Shown one piece after another: positions 35,613 through 47,600 of a stretch of DNA of 60,000 nucleotides. The stretch's first letter is position 1. The number at the start of each line of letters is the position of its first letter. This stretch comes from Owenia fusiformis. Taxonomy: Eukaryota; Annelida; Polychaeta; Sabellida; Oweniidae. The notes beneath the pieces were generated by a model, which ran no database searches, was not told where the DNA came from, and saw only the letters and a program-made list of their open reading frames with translations. A program made the translations under genes and the position numbers. The stretch spans positions 10,598,030 to 10,658,029 of the forward strand of contig CAIIXF020000009.1 of assembly GCA_903813345.2 (NCBI GenBank), in the 5' to 3' direction.

Positions 35613-38600
35613 ATGGCTGGTCGAATATTTTCGAAACGAGTTTTAGGGTCTTTACAGAGCCATTCATGCTACAGACACGCAGCAAAGACATCAAAACAAA
35701 GTAAAAGGTCATGTTCCTTCCATCCAATCGACGATGACATGTTCGGACTGACTGAAGAACAAAAGCAGGTGACTGACTTATTTATTTTTTTTATTGAACG
35801 AAACTAGCCTAAACTTCACTTGAGTTTGATTCACAAACTACAGTACATTGTATATCTAGTAAGTTAAGGCAATGATCTGGGTTCCTCATTAATTTAAAAA
35901 CACCACCGCTGGCAAAGTTTATAAAACGGTTTACGAAAGAAAAAGACTGACCCCACTGACCGGTCGGTGTTTTCCACAGGTAGCCTACGAGTTAGCCTCA
36001 AAACAGGGTTTGAGAAAAATGTGTGGAAGACCGACCATATCATCTGTAAAAGACGGACCATATTTGTAGCCTAATTATTTATATAATTCAATTTTGAATA
36101 CATGTCACTCACAGGCAACGTTTTTAACTATTTTGTCGATAAAATTGGTTAAAAAAAAAGACAAGCAATCACTTAAGGTTACCTGCCAACTTGCGTTTTT
36201 ACGGGAATCTATCCTATTTTTACTGGAATTCAACATAGGCCTATCTTTATGAAAATTACGTATTTCTAGGATTTGTTATAGTCATACTGATTACTGAACA
36301 TGATGTAATGTTATGTGCATTCTCTTGTCAGGATTTAAGTGACTAACCTTTTAAGTACACCATTGTAAAGCTATTTTTGTCTTATTGAATGTAATTTTTA
36401 GCAGATTGATATTTAAAGAGAGAATCAGATCTAGCGAGCAGCCTCACAAAAAATTGTTTCAATTCTGGAATATTTCTGGCTTATGTCATTCCTTTTCTTG
36501 TCTATTTTCTAAAAATCCCCAAAGTGCACACTTTATTTCAGGAAAACTAAAGATTTTTACTATACTTAATTTATTATTTTTCTATAAGAATGGTTACCAT
36601 TCCACATTTTCTCATCATGATCCAAAGTGACTAACTAGAATGAAATTTGTCCTATAAGAATTGAGACATCACTTAAAATATAAAACATTACAGACCAAAA
36701 AGATGTTATGTTTTTATCGTTATTTAAAGTGGTCATGCGCATTTTAATCACAACCTTGTAAAGGTACTATAGTCATTGGATTCCTAGTTTTATTTTCTCA
36801 TTCTAATTTTGCATCTAGTCATATTTATATGAAAGACCGACATTCAACTACCGGCCATGTGTACCCAACTTTGGAGAATGAATGGTCGGTGGTTGGCTGT
36901 AATGGTCGGTGGTTGGCTGTAATGGTTGGTTGTTGACTGTTGGTCTTTTTCATAACCCATGATATAATTATTTTTTTTTATTTTTTTTTTCTTGTTCTCT
37001 TGGAGAGAGTGGTTCAGCTGCTGATCAATTATTTGTTTATAATAAATCATTACAGTATAAGGTTTTAACATAGAATTATATGCTGAGAGCTTGATTCAAG
37101 CTTTCAAAGAAGAAGCAAAAAAAAAATTAGTAAATAAAAGTTCATTCTATATTTTAAAATCAGGTACATTATAAGGTCATTTATTTAATGACATTATGAA
37201 GATATTTCTTTTCTTCTTCAATTTAATGTTATTGAAGGTTAAATTCATGACTAAAGATCAAGGCTGTCTTGAAGGTCAATACATCAGTATTTCTGTTTTA
37301 CAAATTTGGTGTCATTGGAGTGTATGTGTCATAAGAAAAGGTCAAGGTCAGCCAATTAATGGGTTATTAATTAAGGTGATTAAAATAACTTTGAAAGGCA
37401 CTCCTAAAACGAAGGATTTTGTAACTTTCAACAGGATTTCGCGGCTATTAAATTTCGCGAATTTCAATAAGTACGCCTCCTACTATGTCATCTCAGCCAA
37501 TGACATGCTGCTCTTTAACCTCTATTACGTTGTAATTTTTTGGTTTATTTGATCCAATTAGCCACTTTAACAGACATTGTTACCTACTATCACTTTTATC
37601 GCCTAAAACACTTGACAAAAGTGTCACAAAACACGAAATGCAATGGAGTCCCAGGTAATAAAAAAAATTTCACATTTACCACAATCGCGAAAGCGCAAAA
37701 CTAAATCACAGGCGAGAAATACTGGGAGTACAGTATGTATTACAAGGTTTAAATGCCAACTAGAATTCAATGGTATGTAAGTATTTATAAACACAGTATT
37801 GATTGTCAAATTGGACTTTGAAGTGTGAAGGAGTCTTCATACTTGAAATCGTGAAGTGGTATTCAATGTATCTGTTTATCAGAATTTTTTTGAAAATACA
37901 CATCAAAACACACCAGGCTTCCAACTTATTTTTACAGAAATTTAATGTTTATCTCACCACACCTGCCTGTGCTTTTCCATCAGATATGCATTTTAAGTTG
38001 AGTAAGAATTTTCATATTTTGCTTTTGACTTTTAAACCCATGTTTTCTTGACCTTCATTAAGGCATGGCTCCAGTACAGAGAAGAATTTTTAAGGAAGAT
38101 TTTTTCAATATCCATTACATTCTTTGTTATTGAAGTAAGAATATTAAGGTATTATGGTATAAACATAAATACTTTTTGTATTTTTCAGTTGCGCCAAATA
38201 GCTTTCAACTTTGCACAGAAAGAACTTGCACCAAAAGCATACGAGATAGACAAAACAAATACATTTGCTGATATCAAGGTAATAGTTCAAATGGGTACCT
38301 ATTATAGTGGTATTCTCTGATTACACAGTGTATTGTGCAGATTCATTACACTATTAGAATACATAGTACTATTTTATACATTGGAAGTTTAATATATGAG
38401 TTTCGGGATATTGGGATTATCTCAAGGTCAATAATGTATCCGCCCAAGAGCATGAGATCCCGAGGGAAATTATTTTAACCACCATTTTACACAATGAAAT
38501 TTAGACATTGATATAAAGTATCAATGAAATACATTTATGCTGTATTTAAATGTGTTTGAGGTACATAACGCAATTGTCTATTGATTGAAAAAAGTTATTT

Positions 38601-41600
38601 ATTTATTATACAAATTTCAGTTTAAACATTCTATTTTTTATTTTTATTTTAGGACTTTTGGAAAAAATGTGGAGAAATGGGATTTCTGGGTATGACTGCT
38701 CCAGGTATGTTGAGTATTTTCAACTAAAAATATATACCTGAAAATTCATTTGTACCAAATTGTAAATGTTAAATTGACATGTTTTGACAAAATTTGGTTG
38801 TAATTGTGAAAATGAGCTTGTGTAGAACAATGGTTTTGTAGTACCTTTTAATTATATCAAATTAATGTTATTTTATTACAGCCAAGTATGGTGGCTCAGA
38901 ATATCTGGACCATGTAATAGTTCAATTATTTTATCACAGCCCAGTATGGTGGTTCTGAATGCGGCTATATGGACCATGTAATAGTCATATTATTTTATCA
39001 CAGCCCGCTGAGCCCAGTATGTTGACTTTGAATGTGGCTATATGGACCATGTAATAGTCATATTATTTTATCACAGCCAAGTTTAATCGCTCAGAATGTG
39101 GCTATATTGACCATGTAATAGTCATATTATTTTATCACAGCCAAGTTTGATGGCTCAGAATGTGGTCATATTGACTAGAGGTGTCAAGTATTAACCGGTT
39201 AACCGGTTAACCGCCGATAATGCCTTGACCGGTCTGTGTTTTTATGGGCGGTTAGTTGACCGTGTATAATTCTGTTATTTCCCGCGCTTATTTTGCATGC
39301 TAATCCGTTTGGTTTTATGGTGTCAGTTTCACGTAAGCTACTCATACATCTCATAAGTCCCATAACTCCTTACAAACATCCAATCAGCAACTTTAATCCC
39401 TGCCACATTGCTTTCCCGCGCTTACTTTGCATTTTAATCTGTTTGTTTTTCAAGCGTCAGTTTCATGTGAGCTACTCATACATGTGCTAGGTCCGATAAT
39501 TCCTTACAAACATCCAATCAGCAACTTTAATTCCTGCCACATTGCTTTCCCGCGCTTACTTACATAGAATAGAGTAAAGCTTGACGCACGTAAAAATAAA
39601 CGCCGATATATCATTTTTCCAATTTTTTTCAACTTTCAAGATCGAAGATGAAGATTTCATTTGAAATTATCAGTTCAAATTTCCCGCCGGTTAACCGACT
39701 TTAACCGGTAAAAACCCCCGGTTAACCGGTTAATGCTCAAGCGGTTAATTGACACCACTAATATTGACCATGTAACAGTCATATTATTTTATCAAGGCCC
39801 AGTATGGTGGCTTTGAATGTGGCTATTTAGACCATGTAATAGTCATATTATTTGATCACAGCCAAGTATGATGGCGCAGAATGTGGCTATATGGACCATG
39901 TAATAGCCATATTATTTTATCACAGCCTAGTATAATGGCTCACCAGGCTCAGAATGTGGCTATATAGACCATTTAATAATCATATTATTTTATCACAGCC
40001 CAGTATGGGTGCTCTGAATGTGGCTATATGGACCATGTTATAGTCATATTATTTTATCGCAGCCAAATATGGTGGCTCTGAATGCGGCTATATGGACCAT
40101 GTTATAGTCATATTATTTTATCGCAGCCAAATATGGTGGCTCTAAATGCGGCTATATGGACCATGTTATAGTCATATTATTTTATCGCAGCCAAATATGG
40201 TGGCTCTGAATGCGGCTATATGGACCATGTTATAGTCATATTATTTTATCGCAGCCAAATATTGTGGCTCTGAATGCGGCTATATGGACCATGTAATAGT
40301 CATATTATTTTATCGCAGCTAAATATGGTGGCTCAGAATGCGGCTATATGGAACATGTAATAGTCATATTATTTTATCGCAGCCAAATATGGTGGCTCAG
40401 AATGCGGCTATATGGAACATGTAATAGTCATGGAGGAAATGTCAAGGGCATCTGCAGCAATCGCCCTTAGTTACGGAGCTCACTCCAACCTCTGTGTAAA
40501 CCAGATTGTCAGGAATGGATCAGATGCACAAAGAGATAAATATTTACCTAAGGTAGGATATTAGGTTGAATTAACTTAAATTGTCATAGAAATAGAAATT
40601 AGAGTTTATTCACTTCAATTCATGTACAGTACTTAAAGACCACTAATATTTTGAGTGATCCATAGACATCAGAAGAATCATGAATAAAACAAGATTAGTA
40701 TTTAAATATATATAGTACTACTATTAATGTATTAAAACACAAATTTAATGATTGATAAAAAAGATGGCATGCTATATGACATATCAATGATCAACTTTTG
40801 TTTCTAGTTAATATCTGGTGAACATATTGGAGCCCTGGCTATGAGTGAAGCAGGAAGTGGATCAGATGTTGTCAGTATGAGACTCAAGGCAGAGGCACAG
40901 GGTTAGTAAATATGTGTCATTTATGGGCTCCTTATGGGTCAGATGTCAGTATGAGACTCAGGGCAGATGCACAAGGTTCGAAAAATGTGTCATTTATGGG
41001 TCAGATGTTGTCAGTATGAGACTCAAGGCAGAGGCACAGGGTTAGTAAATATGTGTCATTTATGGGTCCCCAATGGGTCAAAAGTCAGTATGAAACTCAG
41101 GGCAGATGTACAAGGTTTGAAAAATGTGTCATTTATGGGTCAGATGTTGTCAGTATGAGACTCAAGGCAGAGGCACAGGGTTAGTAAATATGTGTCATTT
41201 ATGGGTCCCCAATGGGTCAAAAGTCAGTATGAAACTCAGGGCAGATGTACAAGGTTTGAAAAATGTGTCATTTATGGGTCAGATGTTGTCAGTATGAGAC
41301 TCAGGGCAGAGGCACAGGGTTAGTAAATACGGATCATTTATGGGTCCCCAATGGGTCAGATGTTGTCAGTTGGGACCCAGGGCAGATGTACAAGGTTTGA
41401 AAAATGTGTCATTTATGGGTCAGATGTTGTCAGTATGAGACTCCGGGCAGAGGCACAGGGTTAGTAAATATGGGTCATTTATGGGTCCCCAATGGGTCAA
41501 AAGTCAGTTTGGGACTCATTTATGGGTCATTCCGGGCAGAGGCATGGGGTTTGAAAAATTAGTCATTTATGGGTCCCTCATGGTCAGATGTTGTCAGTAT

Positions 41601-44600
41601 AAGACTCAGGGCCGATGCACAAGGTTTGTAAATATGGGTCAGTTATGGGTCTCCTATGGGTCAGATGTCAGTTTAAGACTTAGGGCAGATGCACAAGGTT
41701 AGTAAATATTGGTCAGTTATGGGCTCCTTATGGGTCAGATGTTGTCAGGGCCCACCCTTGTGTATCAAGTGAGAATGGCCCCTAAAATTTATTTACATAC
41801 TTTTTAGTCAACAAAACAGCCATATTGTCTGCTCATAAGTTCTAAGTGACTGCTTCTTATGAAACCCCTGATTGCCATTATTTGTATCTTAATTTCAGGA
41901 GACAGTTATGTGTTAAACGGGACAAAGTTCTGGATCACAAATGGTCCTGATGCTGATGTGTTAGTAGTCTATGCTAAAACTGAACCTGACAAAGCACAAC
42001 ATGGTATAACTGCTTTCCTCATAGAAAAGGTGAGTTGCTCTTTTTATCATCTCAGGGACTTATTGTTTTCAAATGGAATTTGTGGAAATGAAGTCCAGAT
42101 GTTTATTATATTCCATTTATGTGGACAATGTGGTGTTAAATCAAAGTATGTTTTACATAAGTTCATTGTACATTGTATTTACATTGTAAATAACTATACA
42201 TTTGAAATACAATTCCTAATCATAATTGCAAATGAGACTGTCAAATTGAAAAAAATATAATAGATTTAAAAAGTGGTAAAATATTGTTATGGCCTCCCAA
42301 CTTTTTTTGTGATAGCCTATGGCAGTCAGTGTTTGGCATCTGTAACAAATGGCAGGTGATGACATTTTGCATGTTAAAGCCTTCTTTGTGTTTTGTATAT
42401 TGAGTATTTGTGTGTAACAATCTGGCTATTTGTGTTAAACCAGAAGGCCATTATTACGAGCATTACCAACTTATTTTAACTTCCTTGTTCAATGTTCATT
42501 TAATTTTAGGGTTTTCCTGGTTTTTCTGCCTCCCCAAAGTTAGATAAACTTGGAATGAGAGGTTCCAATACTGCAGAGTTGGTGTTTGAAAACTGTGTCG
42601 TCCCAGGTGAGATAAATGTAATGAATTCAGAAAAACAATATTGTAACCCATTATTGTGATTATTTCTGTAACATTTGTGTAACAAGTGAATCATCAGTTA
42701 CAAGCTGCAAATACATTTAATTTGATAATTTTTTGACCATATCAGTTTTTGGCATTTTATTTAAGCTGTTTGTGATTTAGTGTTTGTGTATTTTTTTCCT
42801 TAATTGTATGGGGGAAAGGAAGGATTGTCTCCCATGAATCACCCTCCAATGATATTGTCATGAAAGGAGGAGACACTATATATAAAACACATTGAATTCT
42901 GGGATTAGGCAATCCTCCCTTTTGATTAGGTTTATTGTTTGTAATAATGGCCTTAAATTGTAAGTTTGTATAGAGTCACTCTTTTTGTGAAATCATTTTG
43001 ATATGTTCTACCTGTTTCATTGTATCTCTATGCATGTTTTGACAACATGTATATTTATTTTAATTCATGCTGGTTTTATCAATGCAGATATCATTTTTCC
43101 AATTTATGAGTCACCACCATGTCATTTAATACAAGGGGTGATTAAAAAAGCTTACAAATGTCTATCTCGTATATAATTGATCACCCCTTGTATCATGTGC
43201 TAGTTCACAAGAAAGTCAACGTACATTTTAAGCATGAGCTATATTAGTATTACGAAATAGTCTTGTACCAATCTTCTTTGTAACCCCATTTGCTAAACAA
43301 AGTGCATGTTTTTAATTACTTTTGATTTAAAAGATGGCGACACTTCTATAAAAATGAATGTATCATGTAATACAAACAACTTCGCCATCTTTTAATGATA
43401 TTGATAAAATACTTGATATATAAAGCTTGACAGATTGAAAATATTTGAACTGTTGTTGGTGTCAAATGAAAGATAGGGTTCTTATCAATACATTGGACAT
43501 TCTACAGAATTCAAATAAAAGTCTTAATTTTGCCTTAAAACATTGAAAATACGCGAAGTGGGCCTTTAAGTCTAGTATGGTAATACATTGGTTGGTGGTT
43601 TTAGCTGAGAATGTATTGGTGATCCCTAATAGCAATTTCAATTTCTTTATTCAGGATTTAGTACTGCCTTAATAACTGTATTTTTTTAAAGTTATGAAAC
43701 TTGTTATTGAACATCTATTCAGTCTCTTGACTCCACATTGTTGAAATGAAAGAATTAGAATAATTTTATTAAATAAACACTATTCGAATGTCAACGATCC
43801 CAGAAAGATAGCAACACCTCCGCAGATTGAATTTTTTTTATAAATTTCCTTACAATATTAGATTGTATAATACAAATGGTTTTATTTTATATCTTGATTC
43901 GTCTATGTCAAACTTGGTTAATACAGATAAAATGAGATCAATCAGACATACCACAATGTTCCTCCATTTATTAGTATAAATTTATGGGTTTCAAAACAAA
44001 TTGACTGTTAAAGGGAGAAATATGGAGATATTTTATACCTTAGGCTCCCAATACATTCTCAGTATTGACACCTGTTATATTGTGAATGAATAAACGCACG
44101 GAGCACACCGCGTCTCGAACTCGCAACCTCGTGGTTACGGCGCCCAATCGCCTAGCCTGAACGTGCTGGCGCCTAAGCCCTCTCGGCCAACTCGACAACC
44201 CCAAAAAAAGTTGTTTTGTTAGTCGATCTGACTAGGGGCAGCTGATGTTAAAGCTCAAACACACCAGAGGAAGCACAACTGACATTCCCTACCCTTTCAA
44301 TTAGCCACCCTTTCCATTTGGCATTTGTGCTCACATATTCCTACACATGCACACGTTGCTCAACTGTCCTTAAGAGCCCAGAGCGGGTTAATACCTCTGC
44401 AACTGAAAGCTCAGACAGTGGTCACAAATGAATAAACGCACGGAGCACACCGCGTCTCGAACTCGCAACCTCGTGGTTACGGCGCCCAATCGCCTAGCCT
44501 GAACGTGCTGGCGCCTAAGCCCTCTCGGCCAACTTGACAACCCCAAAAAAAGTTGTTTTGTTAGTTGTAGTTGTAGCAATGTTATCAATCTTGTGTTGAG

Positions 44601-47600
44601 CATTCATTATATTACAAAGTATAATGATAGTAGATACTATATATTTATTCTTCTGCTGAATTGATAAGAGTGGTGAAAATGTTAAGACTAGTTTTTTTTC
44701 AATTACCTTGCAGGTAAAACATCAAGTTGTCATTAATAACCTAAATCTTTATTTTCACTAGCCGAGAATGTATTGGGAAAGCAAGGAGGGGGTGTTTACA
44801 TACTTATGAGTGGCCTTGACCTTGAACGTGGCCTTGGATCAGCAGGGCCTTTAGGGTGAGCAGCCACATTTTCATGAGACCCCACACATTGATTTGTAAT
44901 GAAGGACATTTTCAACACTGATACTATTAAAGCACAGTTCAAGTTTATGAGATCTAAAATATATTGTCTTTATTATTTGTACCTTTGAAACTCTTAAATG
45001 GTCACCAAAATACTTAAGTCGGTAGAAATTCCGAAAAGTTGGACCAAAACTGAAAATATACATGAAATGAGAAAAAAAACAAAAAAACTACTGACATCTT
45101 ATACATGCTTCCATTGAAAATCTAACTCCTTTACTTTAATTTTGAATCACTGGCATGAAATCAGGGATTTTTTAATATGAAAATATTGTGGCAGCCCTGT
45201 ATATAGTACTTAGCACACCCCTATCTATCTAAGGGCTATTTGGCTTTAGAACAAAATGCATTCATAGCTTTTTCAAATTGGAAACTGTTCATTGATTCAA
45301 TGGTCTTAGGTTACCTGAAAATAACCATTGCAATTACAGTATTGATCTTATGCTTTGTTAGGATATGCTTCTAGTGTTTCTGCTCCTTGTGATTTCTGCT
45401 CCCTATGATTTCTGCTCCTTGTGATTTCTCCTTTTGATCCCCATGTTTCTGTTAACCACTACATTCTCAGCTACATGCACTGGTGAAATACAAAAATGCC
45501 TTGATTTAGACTCCATTTAATTATTTTCAGTAGATCAACACGCAAGCCTGTGCTTAGTCCAAATTTAGATTAAATGATTTTAAATATCAAATGGCCATGT
45601 TTGGTTGGAGAATCTAAAAACAAAATTGCAAGGAATTGGAGATTTGAAAAGATTAGCCAAAAACTCTGACAACTGCATTGGTCACAATATCAAGGTACAG
45701 GCCTGACATGTTGTATTTCTGTTTCTATGTTGTTTTATCACATATCATGTCTGAAAACAGGTAAGGCCATGATATCCTTGTTAGTGTAGTTTTTGTATGG
45801 GTGTTACTCTGGTAAAGTAAACGAGGAGTGTTTGTGAAATTTTAAGAATTAACCAATCACAAATACTCCACACCAATTTTTATTCCTGAAACTTCTTGAC
45901 CAACCCTCAAAAATAAAGCAGGACATCTTTTGGTGTATTGTAGCGGAGAATGTGATGAGTAAACTGAACAATGGGGTCTATGTGTTAATGAGTGGTCTCG
46001 ACTATGAGAGGCTTGTCCTAGCTGCAGGCCCTGTAGGGTAAGTTCACCTCAAGATCATTTGTTTGGGTCTTGATTCTACTAGGGGTACTTTTAGTTCACA
46101 GGGGCATTTGTCGACTTTTTTTTGTGCACCATGGGGCATCCATATACTTATTGGGCCTTAATTTTTTAGTGTTCAGTTCTATGGTTGATATTTAGTTTTC
46201 CCTTAAATACATCATATTCTACCTGGTATATTTCTATGTTATCAGGCCACTGTTTAACATTGAGCTAAATTCACAAAGAGGCCATTTAAAGTTCATTTTG
46301 TAGACCTTAAGATTTTTACAATGTATTTTCATTTTCTTTCTCTTTTCCTGCTTTGTGCATAGTTAAGATTATTTATATCCCAGTTGTAATATTTAAGACA
46401 CCTTCTGCCTTCCAAACCTGCACTTCTACATTTATATTTATTATATTTATATACTTATATATATTTCCCATCTTATGTTAAAGATTCAAATCAAAGAAAA
46501 GGTTAAAATGGGATTTAGGTTTTTCAGGTTTACTTAAATTACTGAGAATAGAATAAGAAACAGTTGATGTGACATGATATCTTTGACTTATGTCCCATGG
46601 TTTAGCAATCAATTGAAACATTTTTGTCATGCCATTGTACATGAATAATGGATTTCATTTTGACATAACTCATCCTGGCCCATATAAAAGGGAAACTTAA
46701 TATTGATGAACCTAGAATCTGTTATCAACCATACAAAATCACCCACTTTTACTCATAAAATGTAGCTTGCATTGATATTTTAATGCATCATTTTTGTTTA
46801 TATATGGTTTGTTTAATTTACTTTTGGTTATTTCCAGTATAATGCAAGCATGTTGTGATGTGACATTTGACTATGTTCATCAGAGAGAACAGTTTGGAAA
46901 GAAAATAGGAACATTTCAGGTAGATCTTTCTTTTTGCCTGGTAAATCTTTCTTTTTGCCTGGTAAATCTTTCTTTTTGCCTAGTAAATCTTTCCTTTTGC
47001 CTATTACTTTTGAAAGACAATCTCATTAAGATAAATTAGAAAAACTTTAGGATTCTCCCTACATCCAATTCTCAATTATAGCAAATGTTGGAATTTGGAA
47101 TTCGAAAATTAGGATGAAAATTGCTTTATTTAAAAAAATATATCATAGTAAAATCAATATCTTGTTAATGTTAACTCCTACCTGTTTGATTTCCTTTATA
47201 TATAGATGCTTATTAGAACATTCTGAAAGAGGGCTTTGGATTTTTTAACTCCCCTGATACAAATTACAGAAAATTGTATTGTAATTGTAAGATATTTTCT
47301 GACTTTTGTTTTGTAGCTTATGCAGGGCAAAATAGCTGACATGTATACCAAGCTGAATGCAACAAGGTCATACGTCTACAATGTAGCAAGAGCATTGGAC
47401 AATGGCAATAGAGTTCCAAAGGTAAAAGACTAGTAGATAGTGCCAATCCATTAGATCTTGATGTCCTTACCTTTAAATACACTAAAGTGTATTTTTGATC
47501 AACATGTAAAGATTGTCCTAAACCCGCAGTGATTCAAGAAAATAAATTTTCAGATTTTACTTTTAGAATTTCTTAATTCTTGTAGGTGTATGCTCACATT

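Noticed and set aside
38881-41760. Regularly spaced direct repeats resembling a CRISPR-like array
   Set aside because: The units are contiguous tandem copies of an exon edge with no unique spacers, in a spliced eukaryotic gene.
44085-44566. Two tRNA-Leu/Ser genes on the minus strand
   Set aside because: A and B box resemblance is good but the acceptor stem does not pair and the T stem is poor; repeated heads plus body indicate a SINE.
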